Source: Porticoccus sp950063125
GTDB lineage: Bacteria; Pseudomonadota; Gammaproteobacteria; Pseudomonadales; Porticoccaceae
Length of the DNA stretch: 64,000 nt
Assembly (NCBI RefSeq): GCF_963973895.1
Contig: NZ_CAXBBF010000002.1
Direction: 5' to 3' (one strand)
A model generated the notes under the pieces. It worked only from the letters and a program-made list of their open reading frames with translations. It was not told the DNA's origin and did no database searches. Shown piece after piece: positions 35,943-44,226 of this stretch. Each line of letters starts with the position of its first letter. Within the stretch, counting starts at the first letter, position 1. The position numbers and the translations under genes are program-made.

Positions 35943-37876
35943 TATTTGTCCCCCTTGGTCAGGCAGATATCGCCCAGCTCAGTCACCACGAACTCCCAAC
36001 CTTCGCGAACCAGACAGGTAAAGAATTCTTCCTCAAGGATAGCCGGTCCTGCGCCGTGGGCACCGGGCTGCATATTGTTCACTTCATAGACAGGCACATC
36101 GCTCCAACCAGCCGCACCGTTAAACAGTGAGCGGTTTTTGGCCGATTTGGCCTGGGCCTTTTTGGACACTTCTGCGTGCTTGTTGTCTTCGGTTTTCAGC
36201 TTTTTACGCACCGCGACTTCGAGCGTCACATCATCAGCTTTTGCCATGTCCTGCGGGACTGAAATTGTATGCCCGAGCTCATGAATGGACTCGACACCGG
36301 CTTTGTCTGCCACCAATCTGGCTGTAACTTCGTATTCACCCTTGCCATAGCCCTCGGCAAACATGTCTCGCTCGCCGCGCTCCATCAGTGAAGCATAGGC
36401 CGTTTCCAGTGCCTGCTGACGGCTACCCGTCAACACGGTGGAATAATTCTGGCCGATATCGCAGGAACCAATGCCAAAGGCACTGAATACCGCCGCCATT
36501 TTGGGTACAAACACGGTGGAAATACCGCAGCCTTCCGCGATACCACAGGCATTCATCGGACCGGCGCCACCGAAAGCGAGCAACACGGTATCGCTGTCAA
36601 TATCGCCAAACGATTTCAGCTCCCCGGCAATTTTCTGCTCGAAGGCATCGCGCAGTTTGAGCAGGGCTTCATCAGTGGTAATCCCCAGCGGAGTAGCAAT
36701 GTTTTCAGCGATGGCCGTACGGGCCCGCTCGAGATCGAGAGCCAGACCACCGCCAAAGAACGTGGACGGATCCAGTAGACCCAACAACAGGTTTACATCT
36801 GTGATCGTGGCGTTCTTGCCACCGCGACCAAAACAGGCTGGACCAGGTACTGCGCCGACACTTTCCGGGCCTACCTGGATAGCGCCGTCCTTAACCGTCA
36901 GAATGGAACTGCCGCCCACACCGGGACTGGAAATTTCACAGAGGGCAAAGGAGATAGGAACACCTTCAACCGTTCCGCGACGCTGCTCGTGCACACCGTG
37001 GTCAATCACATGACCGATGTCTGTAGTGGTACCACCAACGTCCATGGAAAGCACGTTGGGCAGATTGTATTGCTTGCTGAAGGTTTTAACCCCTTCCATA
37101 CCACCGCGAGGACCGGAGCTGTAGGTTTTTACAGCAATGGTTTTTGCGACGCGAGATGCATCGCCATCGTTGCGAAAAATCAGCAGCGGGTTCTTGGTGC
37201 GATACTCGCGAAGACGGTTTTCGGCGTTATAGAGGAAGTTCTCCATGGCCGGATGCAAAAATGAGTTAATCATCGCAGTCCAGCAACGACGCTCCGTGGA
37301 CACATCATCGGCCAACTCACTGGCAAACAACATTGGAACAGCACCGAGCAGATGGCGAGGATAGTTGTCAAAGGCAATACGCTTGAACTGGGCTTCGTAC
37401 TCGTCAGCCTTCTCAGATTCAAAGCAGACCACAATACGGTTGGCGCCCACGGAAGTGAGGCGGGTAATGACCGAAGTGGTATCCGCACCTTTTGATTCAT
37501 CATCCACATCGGCCAACTCAACTTCAGAAACCCTGTCACCAATCAGGAAGTCATAGAGCTCCGGATCCTGCTCACGTAAACGGGCAGGCAGCTTAGAGCC
37601 CTTGTTGATGACCAAACCGAGTCGTGGACCTTTACGTTCAACAATGGCATTGGTTCCCTGCGTGGTTGAGTAGCGGATATGATCCACTTCAGCCAACAAT
37701 CGGGCGACATTTTCTTCTCCGTAAACTGCTTTGGAAGCAGACCGCAGACCATCAAAGAAACACTTACTCAAATCGTAAGGTGTTGTCAGAGTTTTGGTCT
37801 TGTAGAAGTTGTTTTCTGTCAGCACACAGATATCTGTGAGCGTACCGCCATTATCGATATTTATTAGCATTCCCAT
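35942..37876 (-). CDS. apcA: HyuA-like alpha subunit of Apc-type ketone carboxylase
   Basis: 644 aa, about 70 kDa, first gene of the operon. The N-terminal phosphate loop is IDNGGTLTDICV (residues 7-18), with asparagine where ordinary HyuA proteins have isoleucine/valine-glycine (compare VDIGGTFTD in apcC). The second loop is SMDVGGTTTDIGHV, with PGPACFGRGGKNATITDVNLLLG and AFGGAGPMNACGIAEGCG further on. These are ASKHA kinase features. A leader of about 95 bases with a hairpin separates the start from a -24/-12 promoter. With apcB-E it forms the predicted ATP-dependent ketone carboxylase. Confidence 0.86.
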   Translation of the reverse strand: MGMLINIDNGGTLTDICVLTENNFYKTKTLTTPYDLSKCFFDGLRSASKAVYGEENVARLLAEVDHIRYSTTQGTNAIVERKGPRLGLVINKGSKLPARLREQDPELYDFLIGDRVSEVELADVDDESKGADTTSVITRLTSVGANRIVVCFESEKADEYEAQFKRIAFDNYPRHLLGAVPMLFASELADDVSTERRCWTAMINSFLHPAMENFLYNAENRLREYRTKNPLLIFRNDGDASRVAKTIAVKTYSSGPRGGMEGVKTFSKQYNLPNVLSMDVGGTTTDIGHVIDHGVHEQRRGTVEGVPISFALCEISSPGVGGSSILTVKDGAIQVGPESVGAVPGPACFGRGGKNATITDVNLLLGLLDPSTFFGGGLALDLERARTAIAENIATPLGITTDEALLKLRDAFEQKIAGELKSFGDIDSDTVLLAFGGAGPMNACGIAEGCGISTVFVPKMAAVFSAFGIGSCDIGQNYSTVLTGSRQQALETAYASLMERGERDMFAEGYGKGEYEVTARLVADKAGVESIHELGHTISVPQDMAKADDVTLEVAVRKKLKTEDNKHAEVSKKAQAKSAKNRSLFNGAAGWSDVPVYEVNNMQPGAHGAGPAILEEEFFTCLVREGWEFVVTELGDICLTKGDK

Positions 37877-37935
37877 ATCGAGTTACCTTAGTTCTTTTAC
37901 TAGCCGAGAATAGTTAGGGTTATAAACTTCACTGG

Positions 37936-37962
37936 GGTGTGGCCAAAAAAATAGCCACCACC
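37936..37962 (-). other. Leader hairpin in the apc transcript
   Basis: On the minus strand GGTGGTGGC (37962-37954) and GCCACACC (37943-37936) can pair around a loop holding seven T residues. It lies between the predicted sigma-54 start site and the apcA start codon, so it would be in the mRNA leader. The T run is inside the loop rather than after the stem, so this is not a standard terminator. Confidence 0.45.
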
Positions 37963-37981
37963 TAGAGAGTTCCATTACATA

Positions 37982-37998
37982 TGCAATAGACATACCAA
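37982..37998 (-). promoter_or_regulatory. Sigma-54 (-24/-12) promoter of the apc operon
   Basis: The minus strand reads TTGGTATG-TCTA-TTGCA, compared with the consensus TTGGCACG-N4-TTGCA. GG and GC are separated by exactly 10 bases and the -12 box is perfect; two mismatches fall in the -24 box. It lies about 105 bases before the apcA start codon, and the only orphan sigma-54 activator of the neighbourhood (24157-26172) is of the AcoR/AcxR type that controls carboxylase operons elsewhere. Confidence 0.75.
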
Positions 37999-38283
37999 CT
38001 TATTTTTGATGGTAGCATGAATTATATCTATTTGTTTTATATTAAAAATTCATGTCTCACTTGATTGTGCAACAGACCGTATGACCTGTCCGGAAATCAA
38101 TCACCTGTTTTAATTCGCTATGGAATGGGCACAACGGGCTTCCTGAAAAAAGAAACTCGTCAGACAACAGTGTTGACTCAACCTTCGAATCCGCAGAATC
38201 AGTATAGTAACTATAGAGCGCCTTTAACAACTCTATCGGGAAACCATCCCTTCGCCCCCGACCCCAAGGTCGCTGGCCCGACG

Positions 38284-38751
38284 TCAGGCCGAGTAATACT
38301 CAATGTAAAACAGCACATCTCCCATTGCCGGACTGAGACTGTGCGTGAGGTCGGGAGCCATGACTCCGGCAAAGCCCTTATCGAGTAGAAAGCCACGGCT
38401 GGCAGCCACGCCTGGCTCAATAACGAACTGCAGCATACCCTCTTTGACCACAACCCTGGCCCATACCCCGGGTTCCGTGGAGAAGCCATCCTGCCATTCG
38501 CTGGGCATATCCGAACGTTGATAGACCGGACTGGTATCAACCAACGTCATACCATCGGGGATTTTAGGCATATCGCAGTCCACGCACTCGACACTGTCAC
38601 CAATATGCTCCTGTCGTCCCTTGCCGGTGCCAATCCAACGGCATTCCATGTAGGGTGGATTGTGCTTCATCTGCAATTCGTGACCACATTCCAGCTCCGC
38701 CACCCATTCCTGGAAGCGGTCCAGGTGAAACCCCTCTATTACTCTCTGCAT
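38284..38751 (-). CDS. DUF3565-DUF1971 fusion protein
   Basis: 155 aa protein joining two small families. The N-terminal half (about 1-60: IEGFHLDRFQEWVAELECGH, HNPPY, CVDCDMP) is DUF3565-like with cysteine and histidine residues that could bind metal. The C-terminal half (about 65-155: MTLVDTSPVYQRSDMP, PGVWARVVVKEGMLQFVIEPG, HSLSPAMGDVLFYIEYY) is DUF1971, a cupin-like domain found in proteins annotated with tellurite resistance. Start uncertain: the ATG at 38751 fits the usual DUF3565 start, while a GTG at 38787 is also open. The gene stands alone between the apc promoter region and the tRNA-Ser repeats, with no hint of the cognate stress. Confidence 0.8.
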   Translation of the reverse strand: MQRVIEGFHLDRFQEWVAELECGHELQMKHNPPYMECRWIGTGKGRQEHIGDSVECVDCDMPKIPDGMTLVDTSPVYQRSDMPSEWQDGFSTEPGVWARVVVKEGMLQFVIEPGVAASRGFLLDKGFAGVMAPDLTHSLSPAMGDVLFYIEYYSA

Positions 38752-38974
38752 ATCATCAAACCCGTCATTACCTGATACATCGTACACGCTGAAAAGTTTC
38801 CAACGCCCAATATCAGTATAGAGATCACTATTGTTTCTTGCAGGCCACAGAGACTATTCGATCAAAAAAGCTACTAGTTACATCAAGCGACTGATACTCG
38901 AGAGATGTCAGGTATCCCTGTGACCTGGAGTGATTACTGTAGAAAAGAGAGAAGGCAAAAAAGCCTTTGATAGA

Positions 38975-39005
38975 CCATAAAAAACCCGACATAAAGCCGG
39001 GATTT
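38975..39005 (-). terminator. Second, displaced copy of the tRNA-type terminator
   Basis: On the minus strand AAATCCCGGC-TTTAT-GTCGGGTTTTTTATGG is nearly the same as the tRNA-Ser terminator at 39164-39196, about 190 bases away, but no gene ends directly in front of it. It looks like a leftover of a duplicated tRNA transcription unit. Confidence 0.7.
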
Positions 39006-39009
39006 CAAA

Positions 39010-39160
39010 TAGAGCCTCAGTGAAGCAATTCGATGCGGTCGGGATTGACTTGCCGCGAAGCGGCTCGGGGTTTCACCCCGCCATCGCGATGCGCTGGCGC
39101 CCAAAACGGACAAGCCGTTTTGTCGAACGGGGGTTCTCATCCATGTCTCCCATCACCCAT
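39010..39160. repeat. tRNA-proximal hairpin array (Ser side)
   Basis: Non-coding run of palindromes: TGCCGCGAAGCGGC, GGGGTTTCACCCC, ATCGCGAT and AAAACGG-ACAAG-CCGTTTT. On the minus strand it begins GATGAGAACC...GTTCGACAA and ends AAGTCAATCC, the same frame of motifs seen beyond tRNA-Arg at 12600-12780. It lies between two almost identical terminators. No coding potential is supported. Confidence 0.65.
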
Positions 39161-39163
39161 CCA

Positions 39164-39196
39164 TAAAAAACCCGGCATAAAGCCGGGATTTTTATG
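39164..39196 (-). terminator. Terminator of tRNA-Ser
   Basis: On the minus strand the stem ATCCCGGC-TTTAT-GCCGGGT is followed by a six-T run directly after the tRNA-Ser 3' end. Confidence 0.85.
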
Positions 39197-39198
39197 GG

Positions 39199-39289
39199 TG
39201 GCGGTGAGGGAGGGATTCGAACCCTCGATAGGGGATTAGCCTATACTCCCTTAGCAGGGGAGCGCCTTCAGCCGCTCGGCCACCTCACC
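39199..39289 (-). tRNA. tRNA-Ser (anticodon GCT)
   Basis: 91-nt class II tRNA on the minus strand. Acceptor GGTGAGG pairs with CCTCACC, discriminator G, encoded CCA (39199-39201). The D-arm is GGCCGAGCGGCTGAAGG, the anticodon stem CTCCC/GGGAG closes a loop with GCT, a long variable arm (TATAGGCTAATCCCCTATC) follows, and the T-arm is GAGGG-TTCGAAT-CCCTC. It sits downstream of csrA, as in E. coli and pseudomonads. Confidence 0.98.
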
Positions 39290-39419
39290 AGTTATCGTTT
39301 ATCTTCTTCTGTCTATCATGTATTGGTAGGGGCGCTCCCCGGTCGCGCGTTGCTTCGGGCTTTCGCCCTCGCCCCTGCCGGATCGACCTTTGGTCGCCCA
39401 AGTTGTTGTCACAACTTGT

Positions 39420-39441
39420 CAGCCGCTCGGCCACCTCACCA
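39420..39441 (-). pseudogene. 5' fragment of a second tRNA-Ser
   Basis: 22 bases identical to the 5' end of the tRNA-Ser gene (acceptor strand and most of the D-arm; identical to 39269-39290), 151 bases upstream of it on the same strand. The remainder of the tRNA is missing and the sequence runs straight into short palindromes (ACAAGTTGTGACAACAACTTG and GGCGACCAAAGGTCG). It is best read as a truncated duplicate. Confidence 0.8.
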
Positions 39442-39524
39442 TACTATTGAAACGACGATAAATGCCGCCTCGCAAAAGTGGCGGCATGATAACATACCAA
39501 ATGGAAAATCAAAGCGGACACGGG

Positions 39525-39704
39525 TTATTGATCTTCGTCTTTTTCCTGCTGAATCCGCTGATAAATTTCTTCCCTGTGAACGGAAACTTCTTTGGGTGCA
39601 TCCACACCCAGACGTACCTGATTGCCCTTGACTCCGAGCACGGTGACACTGACATCGTCACCAATAATGAGGGTTTCCCCGACGCGACGCGTGAGAATTA
39701 ACAT
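39525..39704 (-). CDS. csrA: Carbon storage regulator CsrA
   Basis: RNA-binding global post-transcriptional regulator, 59 aa, read directly from the minus strand. It begins MLILTRRVGETLIIGDD and continues VKGNQVRLGVDAPKEVSVHREEIYQRI, the highly conserved CsrA/RsmA sequence with the R44-equivalent arginine in VHREE. A good AGGAG site lies six bases before the ATG. The protein binds GGA-containing mRNA leaders as a homodimer. lysC is upstream and tRNA-Ser downstream, the classic gammaproteobacterial order. Confidence 0.98.
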   Translation of the reverse strand: MLILTRRVGETLIIGDDVSVTVLGVKGNQVRLGVDAPKEVSVHREEIYQRIQQEKDEDQ

Positions 39705-39873
39705 GGTTTAGCTCCTGTATACTGCCAAATACCAACGTCTATGCTGGCTTTCCTGGTTTAACCACGCATTGTTATTGTTATTCAGCGGGCCACCTCCCTG
39801 ATGGATAATGCTTCCACAGTCGGGCAGGCGGAACTATACCAACCATTCCATATTGCGGTAAATAGTCTTTTGT

Positions 39874-41106
39874 TCACTCCTCCCTGTCAGATTCTTCCAG
39901 CTCGAAGGCACTGTGCAGGGCACGCACAGCCAACTCGAGATATTTTTCATCGATAACGACGGTTATTTTAATCTCAGAGGTACTAATCATCTGAATGTTG
40001 ATATTTTCCTGCGCCAGCGCTTCAAACATCTTGGCGGCGACGCCCGCATGAGAGCGCATGCCGACGCCGACCAGAGCAAGCTTGGCAATGTTGGCATTGG
40101 TATCAACTTGGGTGGCACCCAGTTCTACAGCAATACGCTCGAGAATGTCTTTCGCTTTTACCAGTTCATTGCGATGGACGGTAAACGTCAGAGATGCGGT
40201 ATTGTCATGCGCAACGTTCTGCACAATCACATCGACCTCAATATTCGCGCGACCCACTGCACCGAGCACTTTGGAGGCTATCCCGGGTACATCGGGGATA
40301 CCACGGATGGTCAGCTTGGCTTCATCGCGGTTAAATGCGATGCCAGAAACAACCGGTTTTTCCATATCGTCGTCGTCCTCCAGGGTAATCAATGTACCGG
40401 GGCCATCCTCAAAGCTTGACAGCACCCGCAGCGGGACTTTGTATTTTCCAGCAAACTCAACCGAACGTATCTGCAATACCTTGGACCCTTGGCTGGCCAT
40501 CTCCAGCATTTCTTCAAAGGTGATTCGGTCGAGCCGTCGCGCATTGGCGACCACCCGTGGATCCGTGGTGTAAACACCGTCCACATCGGTATAGATCTGG
40601 CACTCGTCTGCTTTTAGTGCAGCGGCGAGAGCCACTGCGGTTGTATCGGAACCACCGCGGCCCAACGTTGTAATATTGCCATTGTCATCGACGCCCTGAA
40701 AACCAGCCACCACGACCACTCGGCCAGCCGAGAGATCCTGCTGCATCCGGTGCGCATCAATTTCCTGAATGCGAGCTTTGGAATGGGCATCATCCGTGAG
40801 GATGCGCACCTGACCACCGGTATAGGACCGCGCATCACAACCCAGTTTATGAAGGGCGATGGTCAGCAGCGCAATGGTGACCTGCTCACCCGTGGAAACC
40901 AGAACATCCATCTCTCGAGCACTGGGCTCGGCCTCGATCTCTTTGGCCAACCCAATCAGGCGATTGGTTTCGCCACTCATGGCAGAAACCACCACCACCA
41001 CGCTATCACCACGATTGCGGAAAGCGTGGACTTTCTCAGCGACCGCCTGAATACGCTCTATGGTGCCGACCGATGTGCCACCGTATTTTTGAACAATCAG
41101 ACTCAT
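39874..41106 (-). CDS. lysC: Aspartate kinase
   Basis: First enzyme of the aspartate-family amino acid pathway (aspartate plus ATP to aspartyl phosphate), 410 aa. Kinase domain motifs: VQKYGGTSVG at the start, SAMSGETNRLI, GFQGVDDNGNITTLGRGGSDTTA, and TDVDGVYTTDPR. Two ACT domains follow (about 265-410), the usual place for lysine/threonine feedback. The ATG at 41106 is preferred because the conserved N-terminus starts there. In relatives of this length an internal start yields a separate regulatory beta subunit; a methionine before the first ACT domain (MEKPVVSG) could serve, but this is not shown. Confidence 0.96.
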   Translation of the reverse strand: MSLIVQKYGGTSVGTIERIQAVAEKVHAFRNRGDSVVVVVSAMSGETNRLIGLAKEIEAEPSAREMDVLVSTGEQVTIALLTIALHKLGCDARSYTGGQVRILTDDAHSKARIQEIDAHRMQQDLSAGRVVVVAGFQGVDDNGNITTLGRGGSDTTAVALAAALKADECQIYTDVDGVYTTDPRVVANARRLDRITFEEMLEMASQGSKVLQIRSVEFAGKYKVPLRVLSSFEDGPGTLITLEDDDDMEKPVVSGIAFNRDEAKLTIRGIPDVPGIASKVLGAVGRANIEVDVIVQNVAHDNTASLTFTVHRNELVKAKDILERIAVELGATQVDTNANIAKLALVGVGMRSHAGVAAKMFEALAQENINIQMISTSEIKITVVIDEKYLELAVRALHSAFELEESDREE

Positions 41107-41196
41107 GACAACTCTACAGTTCTTGCCGCCGGAAATGGGCGGCAATTAAACACCAAATGATTGACAAAGTTAACAGGTAATATGGCGTGCAAGCAC

Positions 41197-43797
41197 TCAG
41201 CTGGAGAGCTGTTGCTGCACCCACTCGCCCGCTGATTTCAATGCCGCCGGGAGCGCCTGCACATCCGTGCCACCACCCTGCGCCATGTCCGGACGGCCAC
41301 CACCCTTTCCACCCAAATCAACGGCGACACGCTGGACCAGGTCGCCCGCTTTCAGACGACCCGTTACCTCAGACGTCACACCGGCAACCAGCGCTACCTT
41401 TTCGTCGTTCACCGCAGCCAGCAGAATCACCGATGCGCCCAGTTTGTTCTTCAATTGATCCACGGTATCGCGCAGGGATTTCGGATCTGCACCTTGGATA
41501 TCAGCCAGTAGAACCTGAACACCATTGACCGTTATCGCCTGATCGACCAAGTCGCTACCCGCACTGCTGGCCAGCCGGCCCTTCAGCTGGGCATTTTCCC
41601 TTTCCAGCGCTTTCATTTCGGCACAGAGCGCTCCCACCTTTTGGGCGGCATTCGCCGGACGGGCTTTGACAAGCTCGGCAATGTGTTCCAATTGGACTTC
41701 CAGCCCATCCAGATAAGCCAGCGCCTGCGCACCGGTCACAGCCTCAATACGGCGCACACCGGAGGCGATACCGGTTTCACTGACGATCCGGAGCAAACCG
41801 ATGTCGCCGGTGCGCTGCACGTGGGTTCCGCCACAGAGCTCGACAGAAAAATCATCCCCCATGGTCAGGACACGGACCTGATCACCGTACTTCTCACCAA
41901 ACAGGGCCATCGCACCTTTCTGTCTGGCTGTCTCCATATCGCAGATTTCTGTTTGTGCTGGGCTGTTGCGGCGAATTTCTTCGTTGACCCGCAGCTCAAT
42001 GGCTTTCAGCTGTTTTGCGTCGACCGCCTCGGGATGACTGAAATCAAAACGCAGCCGCTTGCTGTCCACCAGCGAGCCTTTCTGGGTGACGTGATCGCCG
42101 AGAATTTCCCGCAGCACAGCGTGTAACAGGTGAGTGGCAGAGTGGTTGAGCGCTGTCGCAGCACGCACCGCATTGTCAACCCGGGCTTTCAGTGATTGTC
42201 CCTCGGTTATCGTGCCGGACAACAGCGTACCGATGTGCAGGTAGTGACCGCTCTGCTTCTGACAGTCGCGCACTTCAAATTCGACACCGTCGGCCAGCAG
42301 GTAACCGCTGTCGCCGGCCTGACCACCGGACTCGGCATAGAAAGGGGTCTGATCGAGGACGACGATCCCCTCCTCCCCGGTGGCAAGCTGACTGACCTGC
42401 GCCCCCTCCCTGAGTAGCGCCCGAACCTCACCCTGACCGGAGAGGTTGTCGTACCCGGTAAAAGCCGTGGCACCATCCAACACCAGCGAATGACTGTAAT
42501 CCACCTTGAAGGCACCGGCGCTGCGCGCCCGCTGGCGCTGCTGCTCCATGGCTGCTTCATAACTGGCCATATCCAGTGACAGTCCACGCTCCCGGGCGAT
42601 GTCATTGGTCAGGTCCACCGGGAAGCCAAACGTATCGTACAGGGTAAAGATCAGTTCTCCCGGAATCACCTCACCCTGCAGATCATTGAGGGCCGATTCA
42701 AGCAGGGCCATGCCTTTATCCAGGGTTTTCTCGAACTGCCGCTCTTCCGCCAGCAAGACCTTTTCCACCTGAGCCTGGGCTTTGGCCAGTTCCGGGTAGG
42801 CATCGCCCATTTCGGCGACCAGCGCCGCCACCAGCTTGTGGAAAAACAGATTTGTCTGACCCAGTTTGTGGCCATGACGAACGGCGCGGCGAATAATCCG
42901 CCGCAGTACGTACCCTCGCCCTTCGTTGGCCGGAAGCACACCGTCCACGATCAGAAAACTGCAGGAGCGAATGTGATCCGCGATGACTCTCAGCGACTTG
43001 TTTTCCAGGTCACGGGTGCCGGTCACCTCTGCAGCCGCTTTCAGTAGTGCCTGGAACAGATCGATGTCGTAGTTGCTGTGAACACCCTGCATCACGGCAG
43101 CGATGCGCTCCAGCCCCATGCCGGTGTCGATGGAGGGTTTCGGCAAAGGCGTCTGGCGCCCGTCGGCACTGCGTTCAAACTGCATGAAAACCAGATTCCA
43201 GATTTCGATATAGCGATCCAGATCGTCATTTTCGCTGCCGGGGGGTCCACCGGGTACGTTCGGGCCATGGTCATAGAAAATTTCCGAACTCGGTCCACAG
43301 GGGCCGGTGTCGCCCATCTGCCAGAAGTTATCTTCGTCGAGGCGCGAGAACCGTTCAGGACTGACACCCACCTCGTTCAGCCAGATGCCCGCCGCCTCAT
43401 CATCGGACACATGCACGGTGATCCACAGGCGCTCTTGCGGCAGCCCGAGCACCTCGGTGAGGAACGTCCATGCAAAGCGGATGGCGTCGCGCTTGAAATA
43501 GTCGCCAAAGCTGAAGTTACCCAGCATTTCAAAAAAGGTGTGATGACGCGCAGTGTAGCCCACGTTTTCCAGGTCGTTGTGTTTGCCTCCCGCCCTGACA
43601 CAGCGCTGCGAAGAAGCGGCGCGACTGTATGGCCGCTGCTCAACGCCCAGAAAGACATCCTTGAACTGCACCATGCCGGCATTGGTAAACAGCAGCGTTG
43701 GGTCGTTGTCGGGCACCAGGCTACTACTGGGCACAACAGCATGCCCCTGGCTGGCAAAATACTTCAGGAAAGCATCACGTATTTCAGCACTTTTCAT
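41197..43797 (-). CDS. alaS: Alanyl-tRNA synthetase
   Basis: Class II synthetase, 866 aa (E. coli 876). The aminoacylation core at the N-terminus (TNAGMVQFKDVFLG, RHHTFFEMLGNFSFGDYFK, DTGPCGPSSEI) is followed by the editing domain with zinc-binding HSATHLLH and CGGTHVQRTGDIG, and the C-terminal DHHA1 domain (GGGGRPDMAQGGG region). All residues expected for proofreading are visible. The gene precedes lysC on the same strand with a 90-base gap, part of the alaS-lysC-csrA block conserved in pseudomonads. Confidence 0.98.
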   Translation of the reverse strand: MKSAEIRDAFLKYFASQGHAVVPSSSLVPDNDPTLLFTNAGMVQFKDVFLGVEQRPYSRAASSQRCVRAGGKHNDLENVGYTARHHTFFEMLGNFSFGDYFKRDAIRFAWTFLTEVLGLPQERLWITVHVSDDEAAGIWLNEVGVSPERFSRLDEDNFWQMGDTGPCGPSSEIFYDHGPNVPGGPPGSENDDLDRYIEIWNLVFMQFERSADGRQTPLPKPSIDTGMGLERIAAVMQGVHSNYDIDLFQALLKAAAEVTGTRDLENKSLRVIADHIRSCSFLIVDGVLPANEGRGYVLRRIIRRAVRHGHKLGQTNLFFHKLVAALVAEMGDAYPELAKAQAQVEKVLLAEERQFEKTLDKGMALLESALNDLQGEVIPGELIFTLYDTFGFPVDLTNDIARERGLSLDMASYEAAMEQQRQRARSAGAFKVDYSHSLVLDGATAFTGYDNLSGQGEVRALLREGAQVSQLATGEEGIVVLDQTPFYAESGGQAGDSGYLLADGVEFEVRDCQKQSGHYLHIGTLLSGTITEGQSLKARVDNAVRAATALNHSATHLLHAVLREILGDHVTQKGSLVDSKRLRFDFSHPEAVDAKQLKAIELRVNEEIRRNSPAQTEICDMETARQKGAMALFGEKYGDQVRVLTMGDDFSVELCGGTHVQRTGDIGLLRIVSETGIASGVRRIEAVTGAQALAYLDGLEVQLEHIAELVKARPANAAQKVGALCAEMKALERENAQLKGRLASSAGSDLVDQAITVNGVQVLLADIQGADPKSLRDTVDQLKNKLGASVILLAAVNDEKVALVAGVTSEVTGRLKAGDLVQRVAVDLGGKGGGRPDMAQGGGTDVQALPAALKSAGEWVQQQLSS

Positions 43798-43858
43798 AAA
43801 CAGGCAGGTTCCATGACCCTGATCGGGGTCGGTTAATCAATCGTGTGTCCGGCAATTC

Positions 43859-44209
43859 TCAGAATCCGAGTTCAGCCTCGGAAAATGATTTATTGCCAAG
43901 AATATGCAAATGGAGGTGAAACACCGTCTGACCAGCCCCTTCGCCGTTGTTGATCACGACCCTGAAGGCGTCACCAATACCGGCTTGGCGGGCAATATCA
44001 CCGACCGCCAGCATGAGATGTCCGAGGATTTTCTGATCCTCCGGAGAGGCATCGACCAGTCGGGGAATCGGTTTCCGGGGAATCACCAGTATGTGCGTAG
44101 GCGCCTTGGGGGCAACATCCTTGATGGCGATACAAAGCTCATCCTCATAGACGATGTCGGCAGGAATATCACCCTTGATAATTCGGCTGAAGATGGTTTC
44201 TTCTGACAT
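43859..44209 (-). CDS. HIT-family nucleotide hydrolase (HinT-like)
   Basis: 116 aa histidine-triad protein. The catalytic HxHxH triad is VFHLHLHILG near residue 95; the FSRIIKGDIPADIVYEDE start and HILVIPRKPI are typical of HinT, a purine nucleoside phosphoramidase. It is tightly followed by the Trm112-like gene in the reverse direction of numbering (17 bases between that start region and the ATG of this gene, counting from 44227), both upstream of alaS. Confidence 0.93.
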   Translation of the reverse strand: MSEETIFSRIIKGDIPADIVYEDELCIAIKDVAPKAPTHILVIPRKPIPRLVDASPEDQKILGHLMLAVGDIARQAGIGDAFRVVINNGEGAGQTVFHLHLHILGNKSFSEAELGF

Positions 44210-44226
44210 GGTTTGTTGACCTCCGG

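Noticed and set aside
39194..39631. 145-codon plus-strand frame (GGIRTLDRGLAYTPLAGERLQ...)
   Set aside because: Antisense translation of tRNA-Ser and then of csrA; artefact.
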